Shown one piece after another: positions 48,316 to 56,894 of a stretch of DNA of 64,000 bases. The DNA is from Desertivibrio insolitus (lineage in GTDB: Bacteria; Actinomycetota; Actinomycetes; Actinomycetales; Microbacteriaceae), in contig NZ_JAFIQW010000005.1 in assembly GCF_017355965.1 (NCBI RefSeq), forward strand, positions 62,001 to 126,000, read 5' to 3'. Numbering within the stretch: position 1 is the first letter of the stretch; each line of letters begins with the position of its first letter. Under the pieces are notes generated by a model that saw nothing but the letters and a program-made list of their open reading frames with translations, did no database searches and was not told where the DNA came from. A program made the translations under genes and the position numbers.

Positions 48316-49226
48316 ACCTCGACCGGCGCCTTCGCGCGCCGCGCCGTCGCCCGGTCGAGCGTCGTCAGCACGACACCGGCGAGCACGATGACGCCGCCGA
48401 CGAGCTCGGGGAGCCCGATCGTCGTGCCGAGCGCGATGCTCGCGACGACCGTGAACACCGTGATCAGGTTGAGGAAGACCCCCGACAGCGACTTCGGCAG
48501 CGCGGAGACCCCCAGGTTCCACAGCACGTACGACGCGGCCGAGACGACGAGCCCGATGAAGAGCACGGATGCCACGGCCGATGCGCTCTGCGGCAGGGTG
48601 AAACCGGTGACCGCGGCGAGCGGCAGCATCACGAGGGCGCTGCCCGTGGCCTGGATGGCCGTCGCCGTCACGGGCGGCACCTTCGCCCGATGCTGCAGCA
48701 CGGTGTAGATCGTCCACGCGACGATCGCGACGAGCATGAGGAGGTCGCCGACGTTGAAGTCGAGCGACAGCAGCGCGTCGAGCGACCCCTTCGAGATGAC
48801 GAGCACGACCCCGGCGAAGCCGAGCACCATGCCGAGCACGCCGCGCCACCCGACCGCCTCGCGCAGCACGACCGCGGCCGCGAGCGTGATGAGGGCCGGG
48901 TTGACCGAGTTGATGAGCGAGGCGCTGACGGCCGTGGTGTGGCGCAGCGCCTCGTACAGCGAGAGGTTGTAGCCGGCCATCCCGCTGAGCCCGAGCACGA
49001 GCAGCAGGGGCCACTGCCGCAGCGCCGCGCGCCAGTCGGGCTTCTCGATCAGCTGCGCGAGCACGAGCAGGGGCACGACCGAGAGGGTCCAGCGCATCGC
49101 GGTGAGGTCGATCGGGTCGACTGTCTTCACCGCCTGCTCGCCGACGACGTAGTTGCCGGCCCACAGCGCCGTCGCGCCGACGAGGCTGAGGACGGCGAGA
49201 CCCCGTGACATCCGCCGTTCCCGCAC
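48312..49226 (-). CDS. EamA/DMT-family transporter
   Basis: Ten-helix drug/metabolite transporter (304 aa) with two EamA repeats: first GATALWAGNYVVGEQAV to VVLVISKG, second DLLMLVAIVAWTIYTVLQHRA to GGVIVLAGVVLTTL. It lies 30 bp downstream of acdS on the same strand, so it may move an amino acid or a product of ACC catabolism. GTG 49226 is used; ATG 49211 is possible. Confidence 0.9.
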   Translation of the reverse strand: MRERRMSRGLAVLSLVGATALWAGNYVVGEQAVKTVDPIDLTAMRWTLSVVPLLVLAQLIEKPDWRAALRQWPLLLVLGLSGMAGYNLSLYEALRHTTAVSASLINSVNPALITLAAAVVLREAVGWRGVLGMVLGFAGVVLVISKGSLDALLSLDFNVGDLLMLVAIVAWTIYTVLQHRAKVPPVTATAIQATGSALVMLPLAAVTGFTLPQSASAVASVLFIGLVVSAASYVLWNLGVSALPKSLSGVFLNLITVFTVVASIALGTTIGLPELVGGVIVLAGVVLTTLDRATARRAKAPVEV

Positions 49227-49256
49227 TCGTTCGAGCCTAGCGATCGTGCGAAGGAC

Positions 49257-50267
49257 TCACCCGCGGAAGAGGCCGCTGTAGGCGTTGAGGGCGAGCTGCC
49301 CGCCGAGGTGCGCGTAGAGCACCGTGCTGTCGCGGGAGATCTCGCCGCTCGTCACGAGGTCGACGAGCCCGGCCATCGACTTGCCCTCGTACACGGGGTC
49401 GATGATCATGCCCTCGAGGCGGCCGCTGAGGCGGATCGCCTCGAGGGTCGACTCGACGGGCACGCCGTAGAGGTCTCCGGCCCAGCCCTCGACCACGACG
49501 ATCTCCTCGTCGGTCAGCTCGCGGTCGAGCTCGAGCAGTGCGGCCGTGCGGCGCGCGATCCGCGCCACCTGATCGCGGGTCTCGTCGATCTTGGCGGAGG
49601 CGTCGATGCCGATGACCCGGCGCGGGCGGTCCTGACCGGCGAAGCCCGCGATCATCCCGGCGTGTGTCGAGCCGGTGACGCTGCAGACCACGATCGTGTC
49701 GAAGAAGACCCCGAGCTCGCGTTCCTGCTGCTCGACCTCGTAGGCCCAGTTGGCGAAGCCGAGACCGCCGAGGCGGTGGTCGGACGCGCCTGCCGGGATC
49801 GCGTAGGGCGTGCCGCCCGCGGCGCGCACGTCGTCGAGGGCCTGCTCCCAGCTCGGCTTGAAGCCGATGCCGAAGCCCGCGGGATCGAGTCGCACGTCGG
49901 CGCCCATGATGCGCGAGAGCTGGATGTTGCCGACGCGGTCGCTCAGCGGGTCGGGCCAGTCCACCCAGTTCTCCTGCACGAGGACGGCCTTCATGCCGAG
50001 CTTCGCCGCGACGGCGGCCACCTGACGCGTGTGGTTCGACTGGTAGCCGCCGATCGAGACGAGGGTGTCGGCGCCCTGCGCGATGGCGTCGGGCACCAGG
50101 TACTCGAGCTTGCGGGTCTTGTTGCCGCCGAAGGCGAGCCCGCTGTTGACGTCCTCGCGCTTGGCCCAGATGCGGGCGCCGCCGAGGTGGTCGCTCAGCC
50201 GGTCGAGCGGATGCACCGGGCTCGGGCCGAAGGTCAAGGGGAAGCGGGGGAAGTCGCTGAGCGGCAT
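49257..50267 (-). CDS. acdS: 1-aminocyclopropane-1-carboxylate deaminase
   Basis: PLP enzyme (336 aa) that opens ACC, the plant ethylene precursor, to 2-oxobutanoate and ammonia. [11 protein letters not shown] has the Schiff-base Lys50 (Lys51 in the Pseudomonas enzyme). [44 protein letters not shown] and [19 protein letters not shown] follow the true ACC deaminase pattern rather than D-cysteine desulfhydrase, though close paralogues exist and activity is inferred. ATG 50267. A GntR regulator lies 33 bp upstream and an EamA exporter downstream, making a three-gene operon, a layout fitting a plant-associated bacterium. Confidence 0.9.
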   Translation of the reverse strand: MPLSDFPRFPLTFGPSPVHPLDRLSDHLGGARIWAKREDVNSGLAFGGNKTRKLEYLVPDAIAQGADTLVSIGGYQSNHTRQVAAVAAKLGMKAVLVQENWVDWPDPLSDRVGNIQLSRIMGADVRLDPAGFGIGFKPSWEQALDDVRAAGGTPYAIPAGASDHRLGGLGFANWAYEVEQQERELGVFFDTIVVCSVTGSTHAGMIAGFAGQDRPRRVIGIDASAKIDETRDQVARIARRTAALLELDRELTDEEIVVVEGWAGDLYGVPVESTLEAIRLSGRLEGMIIDPVYEGKSMAGLVDLVTSGEISRDSTVLYAHLGGQLALNAYSGLFRG

Positions 50268-50300
50268 GGAGGTCCTGTCGAGAGGGGATGGGGAAGGTGG

Positions 50301-50969
50301 TCAGTGCTGGTCGGGTTCGAGGGGGAGCATGCGCCCGAGCGTCTGCCAGTTCTCGCGTGCGGCCGCGGCGGCGCCGTCGACGTCGCCGGCGGACGCGAGG
50401 GCGACGATGCGGTCGTGCTGGGCGACCGAGGACCGGCCGGCGAGCGAGGAGAACCGCAACCGCTCCACGCGGCGGAGCTTGGGCGTGACCTGGTCGAGCA
50501 GCTCCTGCACGAGCGCGTTTCCGCAGGCGGCGACCGCGACGGCGTGGAAGCGGTCGTCGGCGGAGAGGGCGGCGTCGGCGTCCGACCTGTCCAGGGCGTC
50601 CGCGAAGTCCCGGTTCGCCGCGCGCATCTCGTCGAGCTCTTCCGAGGAGAGGTGCGGCACGGCGAGCCGCACCGCGAGCTCGTGCAGCGAGGAGGCGACG
50701 TCCTGGGCGTCCATCAGATCGCGGTGGTCGATGGGAGCGACCGTCGTCGAGCGCCCAGGCAGGGTGACGACGAGGCCGGCGCGTTCGAGCCGGAGCAGCG
50801 CTTCGCGGATGGGCGTGCGGCTGACCCCGAGCCACTCCGCGAGCTCGGCGTCGCGCAGGCGCTCGCCGGGTGCGAGGGTGCCGTCGACGATCGCCGCGCG
50901 GAGGCTCGCGTGAACGTCGTCGCGGAGCAGCCCGCGGCGGTGCACGCCACGGAGCGAGGGAACCGGCAT
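50301..50969 (-). CDS. GntR-family (FCD) regulator of the ACC deaminase operon
   Basis: 222-residue regulator. N-terminal winged helix (LRDDVHASLRAAIVDGTLAPGERLRDAELAEWLGVSRTPIREALLRLERAGLV) and a C-terminal all-helical FCD domain with metal-site-like residues (ADDRFHAVAVAACGNALVQ; SSVAQHDRIVALASAGD). It precedes acdS and probably represses it until substrate is present. The ATG at 50969 adjoins a palindrome likely used for self-control; GTG 50945 is an alternative start that would give a short leader. Confidence 0.9.
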   Translation of the reverse strand: MPVPSLRGVHRRGLLRDDVHASLRAAIVDGTLAPGERLRDAELAEWLGVSRTPIREALLRLERAGLVVTLPGRSTTVAPIDHRDLMDAQDVASSLHELAVRLAVPHLSSEELDEMRAANRDFADALDRSDADAALSADDRFHAVAVAACGNALVQELLDQVTPKLRRVERLRFSSLAGRSSVAQHDRIVALASAGDVDGAAAAARENWQTLGRMLPLEPDQH

Positions 50970-50970
50970 G

Positions 50971-50980
50971 CGATATATCG
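50971..50980. promoter_or_regulatory. Palindrome CGATATATCG, likely GntR operator
   Basis: Perfect ten-base palindrome, AT-rich in a GC-rich setting, two bases upstream of the GntR ATG and overlapping a possible -10 box. The position suits auto-repression of the GntR-acdS-transporter operon. Confidence 0.5.
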
Positions 50981-51069
50981 GAGCGGAAGTCCACCCGCTT
51001 GTCAAGCCGACGCTCGCTAATGCGCTCGCGCAGCCGACGCCGGGTACGGGCTGCTACCGTCGAACGCCT

Positions 51070-51483
51070 ATGGGAGCGGGGGCGACGCGAGCGGGGCTCC
51101 TGCTCGCACCGGTGGTGCTGACCGCGCTCGTGGGGTGCGCCCCCGAGGCATCCGGCTGCGAGGTCGACGACCCGGTCGTGACGCCGGCCGCGGTCGCCCC
51201 GGGCGACGAGGTCGAGGTGACGATCGCGGGCCTCGCCTGCAGCTCCGACGTGACGGTCGAGCAGTACACCCTCGAGCTGTACCTGCCCGGCGACACCGAG
51301 CCGTCGGCCACCTTCCGGCTCGACATCACGGGCTCGGACGGCGCGGCGCGCGGCGTGTTCGACGTGCCGACGGACGTGTCGCCCGGAGAGGGATACGTCG
51401 CGATCGCCGGCCTTCCGCTCCGGTGCGAGGGAGCGGCCTCGTGCCCGGACCCGGCAGCGGCCATCATGTTCACCGAGCCCTGA
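51070..51483 (+). CDS. Lipoprotein of unknown function
   Basis: 137 residues with a lipoprotein signal: MGAGATRAGLLLAPVVLTALVGC, lipobox LVGC (Cys 23). The mature part is beta-rich (GDEVEVTIAGLACSSDVTVEQYTLELYLPGDTEPSATFRLDITG), like a small immunoglobulin-type domain, with paired cysteines (SGC, LAC, LRC, ASC) that could form two disulfides. TACCGT lies nine bases before ATG 51070. Function unknown. Confidence 0.8.
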   Translation: MGAGATRAGLLLAPVVLTALVGCAPEASGCEVDDPVVTPAAVAPGDEVEVTIAGLACSSDVTVEQYTLELYLPGDTEPSATFRLDITGSDGAARGVFDVPTDVSPGEGYVAIAGLPLRCEGAASCPDPAAAIMFTEP

Positions 51484-51605
51484 GGGCGTCGTGCGGCGAG
51501 CGGCAGAGGGGGGATAACCCCCGCGACGATTCGGCCGGCGGCACCATGGTGAGCAGGCGCGCGGCCGGGGAGGCTCAGATGGTCCACTTCCGAAGGAGAA
51601 GAGCC

Positions 51606-53005
51606 ATGACCACCGACGCGCTGCCCGTGACCAGCGTTCCCACCGAGACCGGGTCCCGCACGGGGCCCGGCCGCTTCTACCTGCAGCTCTGGCGCAACGT
51701 GCCGCGCGAGCTGGGCTACCTCGCGCCGACCGGATTGCTCGCCCTCGTCGTGTTCACCGTGCTGAGCTCCGCGATCTCGTTCGCGGCCGGCCTCGTGTTC
51801 GTGTTCGTCGGGGTGCTGCTCGTGCCGTTCGTGCTGCTCGGCGCCCACTGCCCGGCTGGTTCGAGCTGCAGCGCATGCGCTTCACCCGCCTCCCCGCGAT
51901 CGAGGAGCCCGTGCTTGAGCCGCCGTACGCCGGCAAGCCGTTCTTCTCGGCGACGTTCCAGGTGCTCGCCGTGCCGCACTACTGGCTCGCCGCGCTGCAC
52001 CAGGCGCTCGTCTTCCCGCTCACCGCCCTCGTCACGAGCATCGTCTGGTTCACCTGGCTGACGAGCGCGGTCATGCTGACGCTCACGCCGCTCTGGGCGG
52101 GCCTCGCGCCCTTCGGAGACGCCGTCGGACCGGGAGCGGATCGTCTCCGCGGGTGGAACCTCGGCAACTTCATGGCCTACATCGTCACCCTCGGTGAGCG
52201 CGCCGACGCCGGCACGACCACGGCGACCGTCATCGGTTTCACGGCGCTCGGGCTCGGCCTCGTCGCGCTCTACCCGCTCGTCAGCCGAGGCCTGGTGTGG
52301 ACGCACTGGGGGATCGACCGGCTGCTCCTCGGCCGCTTCCGCAACGAGGAGCTCCGTCAGGAGCTGAGCCGCACGGAGAGCTCGCGGGTCGCCGCCGTCG
52401 TCGCGGAGGACCGCAGCCTCCGCCGCCTCGAGCGCGACATCCACGACGGACCGCAGCAACGGCTGCTCCGCCTGCAGCTCGATCTCGCCGCGGCGAGCAG
52501 GCAGCTCGACACCGAGCCCGCCGCGGCCCGGGCGCTGCTCGACTCGTCGCTCGTGCTCGCCCGCGACACCGCCGACGAGCTGCGCGCGCTCATCACGGGC
52601 TTCGCGCCGCCGCTGCTGGCCGACCGCGGACTCGCCGCCGCGCTCGAGGCGCTGGCCGCCCGCACCCCCGGGACGGTCGAGACCGAGGTGCGGATCCCCG
52701 GTCCGCTGCCCGCCGAGGTGGAGCGCGGCGCGTACTTCGTCGCCGCCAAGCTGCTCGCCAACGCGGCCAAGCATGCCGAGGCCGGGCGGATCCGGCTCAC
52801 GGCCGACGTCGTCGACGAGCCCGGACGGGCCCTGATGCTGTCCGTGGCGGACGACGGGCGGGGCGGAGCGCAGTTCGTCGAGGGGCACGGCCTCACCGGT
52901 TTGGCCGAGCGCGTGCGCGGCCTCGGCGGCGCCTTCGAGATCGCGAGCCCCGTCGGCGGCCCGACGAGCGCCAGGGTCACGATCCCGCTGCCGCTGGGCG
53001 GCTAG
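51606..53005 (+). pseudogene. Two-component sensor histidine kinase split by a frameshift
   Basis: The first part (from ATG 51606, AAGGAGAAG upstream) encodes a membrane sensor ending VLLVPFVLLGA at about 51842. The rest continues in another frame from WFELQRMRFTRLPAIEEP (from about 51858) to the stop at 53005. Together they make a normal NarL-type kinase: several membrane helices, dimerisation helix with phospho-His in LERDIHDGPQQRLLRLQ (His codon 52442-52444), N-box NAAKHAE, G1 DDGRGG and G2 GLTGLAERVRGLGG. One missing base near 51840-51858 explains the break. It could be a real mutation or a sequencing error. If real, the protein is lost unless the ATG at 51875 makes a short form. Confidence 0.85.
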
Positions 53006-53006
53006 C

Positions 53007-53672
53007 GTGGCATCCGTGCCGGCACCGAGCTCCCTCCGCGTGATCCTCGCGGAGGACTCGGTGCTCCTCCGCGAAGGGCTCGTCCGGGTGCTCGGCGAGG
53101 CGGGCTTCGTGCCCGTCGCGGCGCTGGAGGACGCGACGGGCATCCAGGACGCCGTCGAACGGCACGCGCCCGACGTCGCCGTCCTCGACGTGCGGATGCC
53201 GCCGACCTTCCGCGACGAGGGGATCCAGGCGGCGAGGGCGCTGCGGCGCCGGTTCCCCCGCCTCGGCCTGCTGCTGCTGAGCCAGTACGTCGAGGCGACC
53301 TACGCGCGCGAGCTCCTCGAGTCCGGCGAGGGCGGCATCGGCTACCTGCTCAAGGACCGGATCGTCGCGCTCGACGACCTCGGCGACGCCATCCGCCGGG
53401 TCGCGGCGGGCGGGACGGTGCTCGACCCGCAGGTCGTGAGCGAGCTCATCGCGACGCGCCGTGACCCGCTCACGGCGCTCACCCCGCGGGAACGGGACGT
53501 GCTGGGCCTCATGGCCGAAGGGCGCTCGAACTCCGCCATCGCGGCCCGGCTCATGATCGGCGTCGGCGCGGTGGAGAAGAACGTGGCCTCGATCTTCACC
53601 AAGCTGCGGCTCGTCGACTCGGGCTCGGAGCACCGCCGCGTGCTCGCCGTGCTGGCGTTCCTGCAGCGGTGA
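53007..53672 (+). CDS. NarL/FixJ-family response regulator
   Basis: 221-residue response regulator paired with the broken kinase. Receiver domain: acidic pair Glu16-Asp17 ([13 protein letters not shown]), phospho-acceptor Asp61 in VAVLDVRMP, Lys116 in YLLKDR. C-terminal LuxR-type helix-turn-helix: [46 protein letters not shown] 53007 is one base after the kinase stop; GTG 53017 is possible. Its receiver is intact, so it may still be used by another kinase. Confidence 0.93.
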   Translation: MASVPAPSSLRVILAEDSVLLREGLVRVLGEAGFVPVAALEDATGIQDAVERHAPDVAVLDVRMPPTFRDEGIQAARALRRRFPRLGLLLLSQYVEATYARELLESGEGGIGYLLKDRIVALDDLGDAIRRVAAGGTVLDPQVVSELIATRRDPLTALTPRERDVLGLMAEGRSNSAIAARLMIGVGAVEKNVASIFTKLRLVDSGSEHRRVLAVLAFLQR

Positions 53673-53688
53673 GCGGCGGGGGAGAGGA

Positions 53689-54732
53689 ATGCGCGCCGGG
53701 GCCGGCGCGTTCGCCTGGACGATGAACACGCCGCTCTCCGTCCTCGACCTCGCCTCCGTCTACTCCGGCTCGACCCACGCCGACGCGCTCGCCCACACGA
53801 TCGCGACCGCGAAACGCGCCGAGGAGCTGGGCTACGAGCGGTTCTGGGTCGCCGAGCACCACGGCATGCCCGCGATCGCGAGCTCCGCTCCCGCGGTGCT
53901 CATCGGGGCGATCGCCGCGGCGACCGAGCGCATCCGCGTCGGATCCGGCGGTGTGATGCTGCCCAACCACGCCTCGCTCGTGATCGCGGAGCAGTTCGGC
54001 ACTCTCGTCGCCCTGCACGGCGACCGCATCGACCTCGGGCTCGGTCGCGCGCCGGGCACCGATCCCATCACCGCCTCCGCCCTCCGCCGCGCGCCCGGCA
54101 GGGAGACGGCCGATCAGTTCCCGCAGCAGGTCGTCGAGCTGCTCGCGTACTTCGGCACGATCCCGCCGCTCGAGAACGGCATCGGGGACCGCGTCTCCGC
54201 GATCCCCGGCCTCGGCGACTCCCCGCAGCTCTGGCTGCTCGGTTCGAGCGACTTCAGCGCGCGGCTCGCCGGCGCCATGGGCCTGCCGTTCGCGTTCGCG
54301 CACCACTTCGCCGGCGGCGAGAACACCGCGACGGCCTTCGACATCTACCGTCGCGCGTTCACCCCGTCGGTCGTCATGACCGAGCCCCGCAGCATGGTCG
54401 CCGTCGCGACCGTCGTGGGCACGGATGCCGCCGACGCCGAGCGTCTCGCCCTGCCCAACGCCCTGACGATGGTGCGCCTCCGCTACGGCGGGCTGCCCGC
54501 CCGCGTCCCCACGATCGAGGAGGCGGAGGCCTACGCGTGGTCGGACGCCGAACGCGAGTTCGTCGCCCGACGCCACGCGCTGCAGGCGATCGGCGACCTC
54601 GAGCACGTCGAGCGGCGCTTCACCGAGCTGCTCACGGAGACCCGCGCCGACGAGCTGCTCGTCGTGCCGCAGGGTCCGGGGCTCGAGTCGAAGCTCGCGA
54701 CCCTCGAGGCCGTCGCCTCGCTCCGCTCCTGA
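53689..54732 (+). CDS. LLM class flavin-dependent oxidoreductase
   Basis: Luciferase-like flavin monooxygenase of the MsnO8/YhbW-type group (347 aa from ATG 53689). [46 protein letters not shown] is the diagnostic N-terminus; [42 protein letters not shown] follows. Substrate unknown. GGGGGAGAGGA just before 53689 supports that ATG, but the conserved text starts near ATG 53722. It is 16 bp after the response-regulator gene. Confidence 0.9.
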   Translation: MRAGAGAFAWTMNTPLSVLDLASVYSGSTHADALAHTIATAKRAEELGYERFWVAEHHGMPAIASSAPAVLIGAIAAATERIRVGSGGVMLPNHASLVIAEQFGTLVALHGDRIDLGLGRAPGTDPITASALRRAPGRETADQFPQQVVELLAYFGTIPPLENGIGDRVSAIPGLGDSPQLWLLGSSDFSARLAGAMGLPFAFAHHFAGGENTATAFDIYRRAFTPSVVMTEPRSMVAVATVVGTDAADAERLALPNALTMVRLRYGGLPARVPTIEEAEAYAWSDAEREFVARRHALQAIGDLEHVERRFTELLTETRADELLVVPQGPGLESKLATLEAVASLRS

Positions 54733-54738
54733 CCGGGT

Positions 54739-54767
54739 GCGCCCGCGGACACGCTGTCCGCGGGCGC
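54739..54767. terminator. Bidirectional terminator between convergent genes
   Basis: Thirteen-base perfect stem GCGCCCGCGGACA/TGTCCGCGGGCGC with a three-base loop, between the LLM oxidoreductase and the M3 peptidase. Confidence 0.85.
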
Positions 54768-54774
54768 GACCGGC

Positions 54775-56808
54775 CTAGTCGGTGAGTCCGCGGCGCTCGA
54801 GCAGGGGCTCGATTCGCGCGTCGCGGCCGCGGAACTCGCGGTAGGCCTCGAGCGGGTTCCGCGCCCCGCCGACACCGAGCACGAGCTCGCGGAAGCGGTC
54901 GCCGTTGGCGCGGGTGAGCCCGCCGTTCTCCTTGAACCACTCGACAGTGTCGGCGTCGAGCACCTCGCTCCAGATGTAGGAGTAGTACCCGGCGTCGTAG
55001 CCGCCTGCGAACGTGTGCGCGAAGTACGTGCTGGAGTAGCGCGTGGGCACGGCCGGGTTGTCGAGCCCGACCGAGGCGAGCGCCTGAGCCTCGAACGCGA
55101 CGACGTCGTCGACCGCGGCGTCGGCCGAGAGCACGTGCCATGCCTGGTCGAGCAGCGCCGCGGCGAGGTACTCGCTCGTGGCGAAGCCCTCGTTGTACGC
55201 GCTCGACGCCTGCAGCTTCTCGACGAGCTCGGCCGGCATCGGCTCGCCGGTCTCGTGGTGCACCGCGTAGTTCTCGAGCACCTCGGGCCAGAGCATCCAC
55301 ATCTCGTTCACCTGGCTCGGGAACTCGACGAAGTCGCGGTAGACGTTGGTGCCCGTGAACTTCGGGTAGACGACGTGCGCGAAGAGGCCGTGCAGCGCGT
55401 GGCCGAACTCGTGGAAGAGCGTGTTGGTCTCGTCGTAGGTCAGCAGCGTCGGCCCGCTCGAGGGCTTGGGCACGTTGAGGTTGTTGACGACGACGCTCGT
55501 CGGCACGCCGAGCAGCTCGTTCTGGCCGACGAGCTCGTTCATCCACGCGCCGCCGCGCTTCGAGTCGCGGGTGTAGAGGTCGAGCACGTAGAGCCCGAGC
55601 GGCGAGCCGTCCGCGTTCGACACCTCGAACACGCGCGCCTCGGGATGGTAGGCGAGGAGGTCGGGGCGCTCCTCGAAGGTGATGCCGTACAGCTTCGTCG
55701 CGGCGAAGAAGACGCCGTCGCGCAGCACGCGCTCCGCCTCGAAGTACGGGCGCATCGCCGCGAGGTCGACGTCGTACAGCCGCGTGCGCACGCGCTCGCT
55801 GTAGAACGACCAGTCCCACGCCTCGATGCGCACGCCGGCCTCCTCCTCGAGCGCCTCCTGCTCCTTGCGGGCGTTGCGGGCCGCCGGGGGAGCGAGCCGG
55901 CCGAGCATCTCGGCGACCGCAGCGGGGGTGCCGGCGGTCTGGTCGGCGGTCTTGTACGCGGCGTGCGACTCGAAGCCGAGCAGGCGGGCGCGCTCGGCGC
56001 GCAGCTTCGTGATCTCGAGCACGAGCGCTCGGTTGTCGTACGGCCCGCCCCGGGAGCCGCGCGACCGCGACGCCGTCATGATGCGTTCGCGCAGGTCGCG
56101 GTTCGTGAGCTGCGAGAGGTACGGATGCCCCGTGAAGAGCGTCAGCGTGATGAGGTACCTGCCCTCGAGGCCGCGCTCCTTCGCCGCCTCGGCGGCGGCC
56201 GAGATCTCACCGGCGCCGAGGCCGTCGAGCTCGGCGACGTCGTCGACGACGACCGCGAGTTCGTTGGTGTCGGCGAGCAGGTTCTTCTCGAAGCGGGTGG
56301 TCAACGTCGCGAGGCGCGTGTTGTAGTCGCGCAGGCGGGCCTTCTCCTCGTCGGACAGCCCGGCGCCCGCGAGGGTCATCTCGGTGTGGTGGCGCTCGAC
56401 GAGGTACCGCTGCTCGGGGGTGAGCCCGAGCGAGTCGCGCCGCTCGTACAGGGCCGAGATGCGCTCGTACAGCCTGCCGTCGAGGCGGATGGCGTCCTCG
56501 TGGGCGGTGAGCCGGGGCGCGATGCGCTCCTCGAGCTCGTTGGTCACGGCGTTCGAGTCCGACCCCTGCTTGTTGAAGAACACCCGCGCCACGCGCATCA
56601 GCAGCTGCCCGCTGCGCTCGAGGGGCTCGATCGTGTTCTCGAAGGTCGGCTCCGCGGCATCCGCCGTGATCGCGGCGACCTCGACGAGCTGCTCCTCGAA
56701 GCCGCGGTCGAACGCGGGCTCGTAGTGCTCGTCGCGGATGTCGGCGAACGGCGGGAGTTCGTGGGGCAGGGGGCTGCGGCTGAAGAAGGGATTCACGACA
56801 TCCGGCAT
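54775..56808 (-). CDS. dcp: M3-family peptidase, dipeptidyl carboxypeptidase type
   Basis: Zinc metallopeptidase (677 aa). HEFGH at residues 466-470 in NTLFHEFGHALHGLF with Glu495 in DFVEFPSQ as the third zinc ligand, the M3A arrangement. The opening MPDVVNPFFSRSPLPHELPPFADIRDEHYEPAFD resembles Dcp, which removes C-terminal dipeptides; an oligopeptidase A role cannot be excluded. No signal peptide, so cytoplasmic. ATG 56808 has TAGGCT seven bases upstream (complement), so a leaderless transcript separate from the xylanase operon is likely. Confidence 0.93.
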   Translation of the reverse strand: MPDVVNPFFSRSPLPHELPPFADIRDEHYEPAFDRGFEEQLVEVAAITADAAEPTFENTIEPLERSGQLLMRVARVFFNKQGSDSNAVTNELEERIAPRLTAHEDAIRLDGRLYERISALYERRDSLGLTPEQRYLVERHHTEMTLAGAGLSDEEKARLRDYNTRLATLTTRFEKNLLADTNELAVVVDDVAELDGLGAGEISAAAEAAKERGLEGRYLITLTLFTGHPYLSQLTNRDLRERIMTASRSRGSRGGPYDNRALVLEITKLRAERARLLGFESHAAYKTADQTAGTPAAVAEMLGRLAPPAARNARKEQEALEEEAGVRIEAWDWSFYSERVRTRLYDVDLAAMRPYFEAERVLRDGVFFAATKLYGITFEERPDLLAYHPEARVFEVSNADGSPLGLYVLDLYTRDSKRGGAWMNELVGQNELLGVPTSVVVNNLNVPKPSSGPTLLTYDETNTLFHEFGHALHGLFAHVVYPKFTGTNVYRDFVEFPSQVNEMWMLWPEVLENYAVHHETGEPMPAELVEKLQASSAYNEGFATSEYLAAALLDQAWHVLSADAAVDDVVAFEAQALASVGLDNPAVPTRYSSTYFAHTFAGGYDAGYYSYIWSEVLDADTVEWFKENGGLTRANGDRFRELVLGVGGARNPLEAYREFRGRDARIEPLLERRGLTD

Positions 56809-56854
56809 GAGCGGAAGCCTACGCCGTGGCATCGGAGCGCTTTCCGGGAGCGAT

Positions 56855-56888
56855 CGTGGGGACGCGGCGCCCGAGCCGCGCCCCCACG
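56855..56888 (-). terminator. Terminator of the xylanase operon
   Basis: Fourteen-base stem with a six-base loop. The single non-Watson-Crick pair is G-U on the minus strand and A-C on the plus strand, so it acts on the minus-strand xylanase transcript, which ends six bases upstream. Confidence 0.8.
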
Positions 56889-56894
56889 GACCGG

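Noticed and set aside
49257-50267. D-cysteine desulfhydrase instead of ACC deaminase
   Set aside because: The stretches around the Schiff-base Lys, AIPAGASDH and [17 protein letters not shown] fit ACC deaminase better. Some doubt remains because close paralogues differ by a few residues.
51830-51875. Programmed -1 frameshift in the histidine kinase
   Set aside because: No X-XXY-YYZ slippery site and no obvious stimulatory hairpin; a base loss or read error is simpler.
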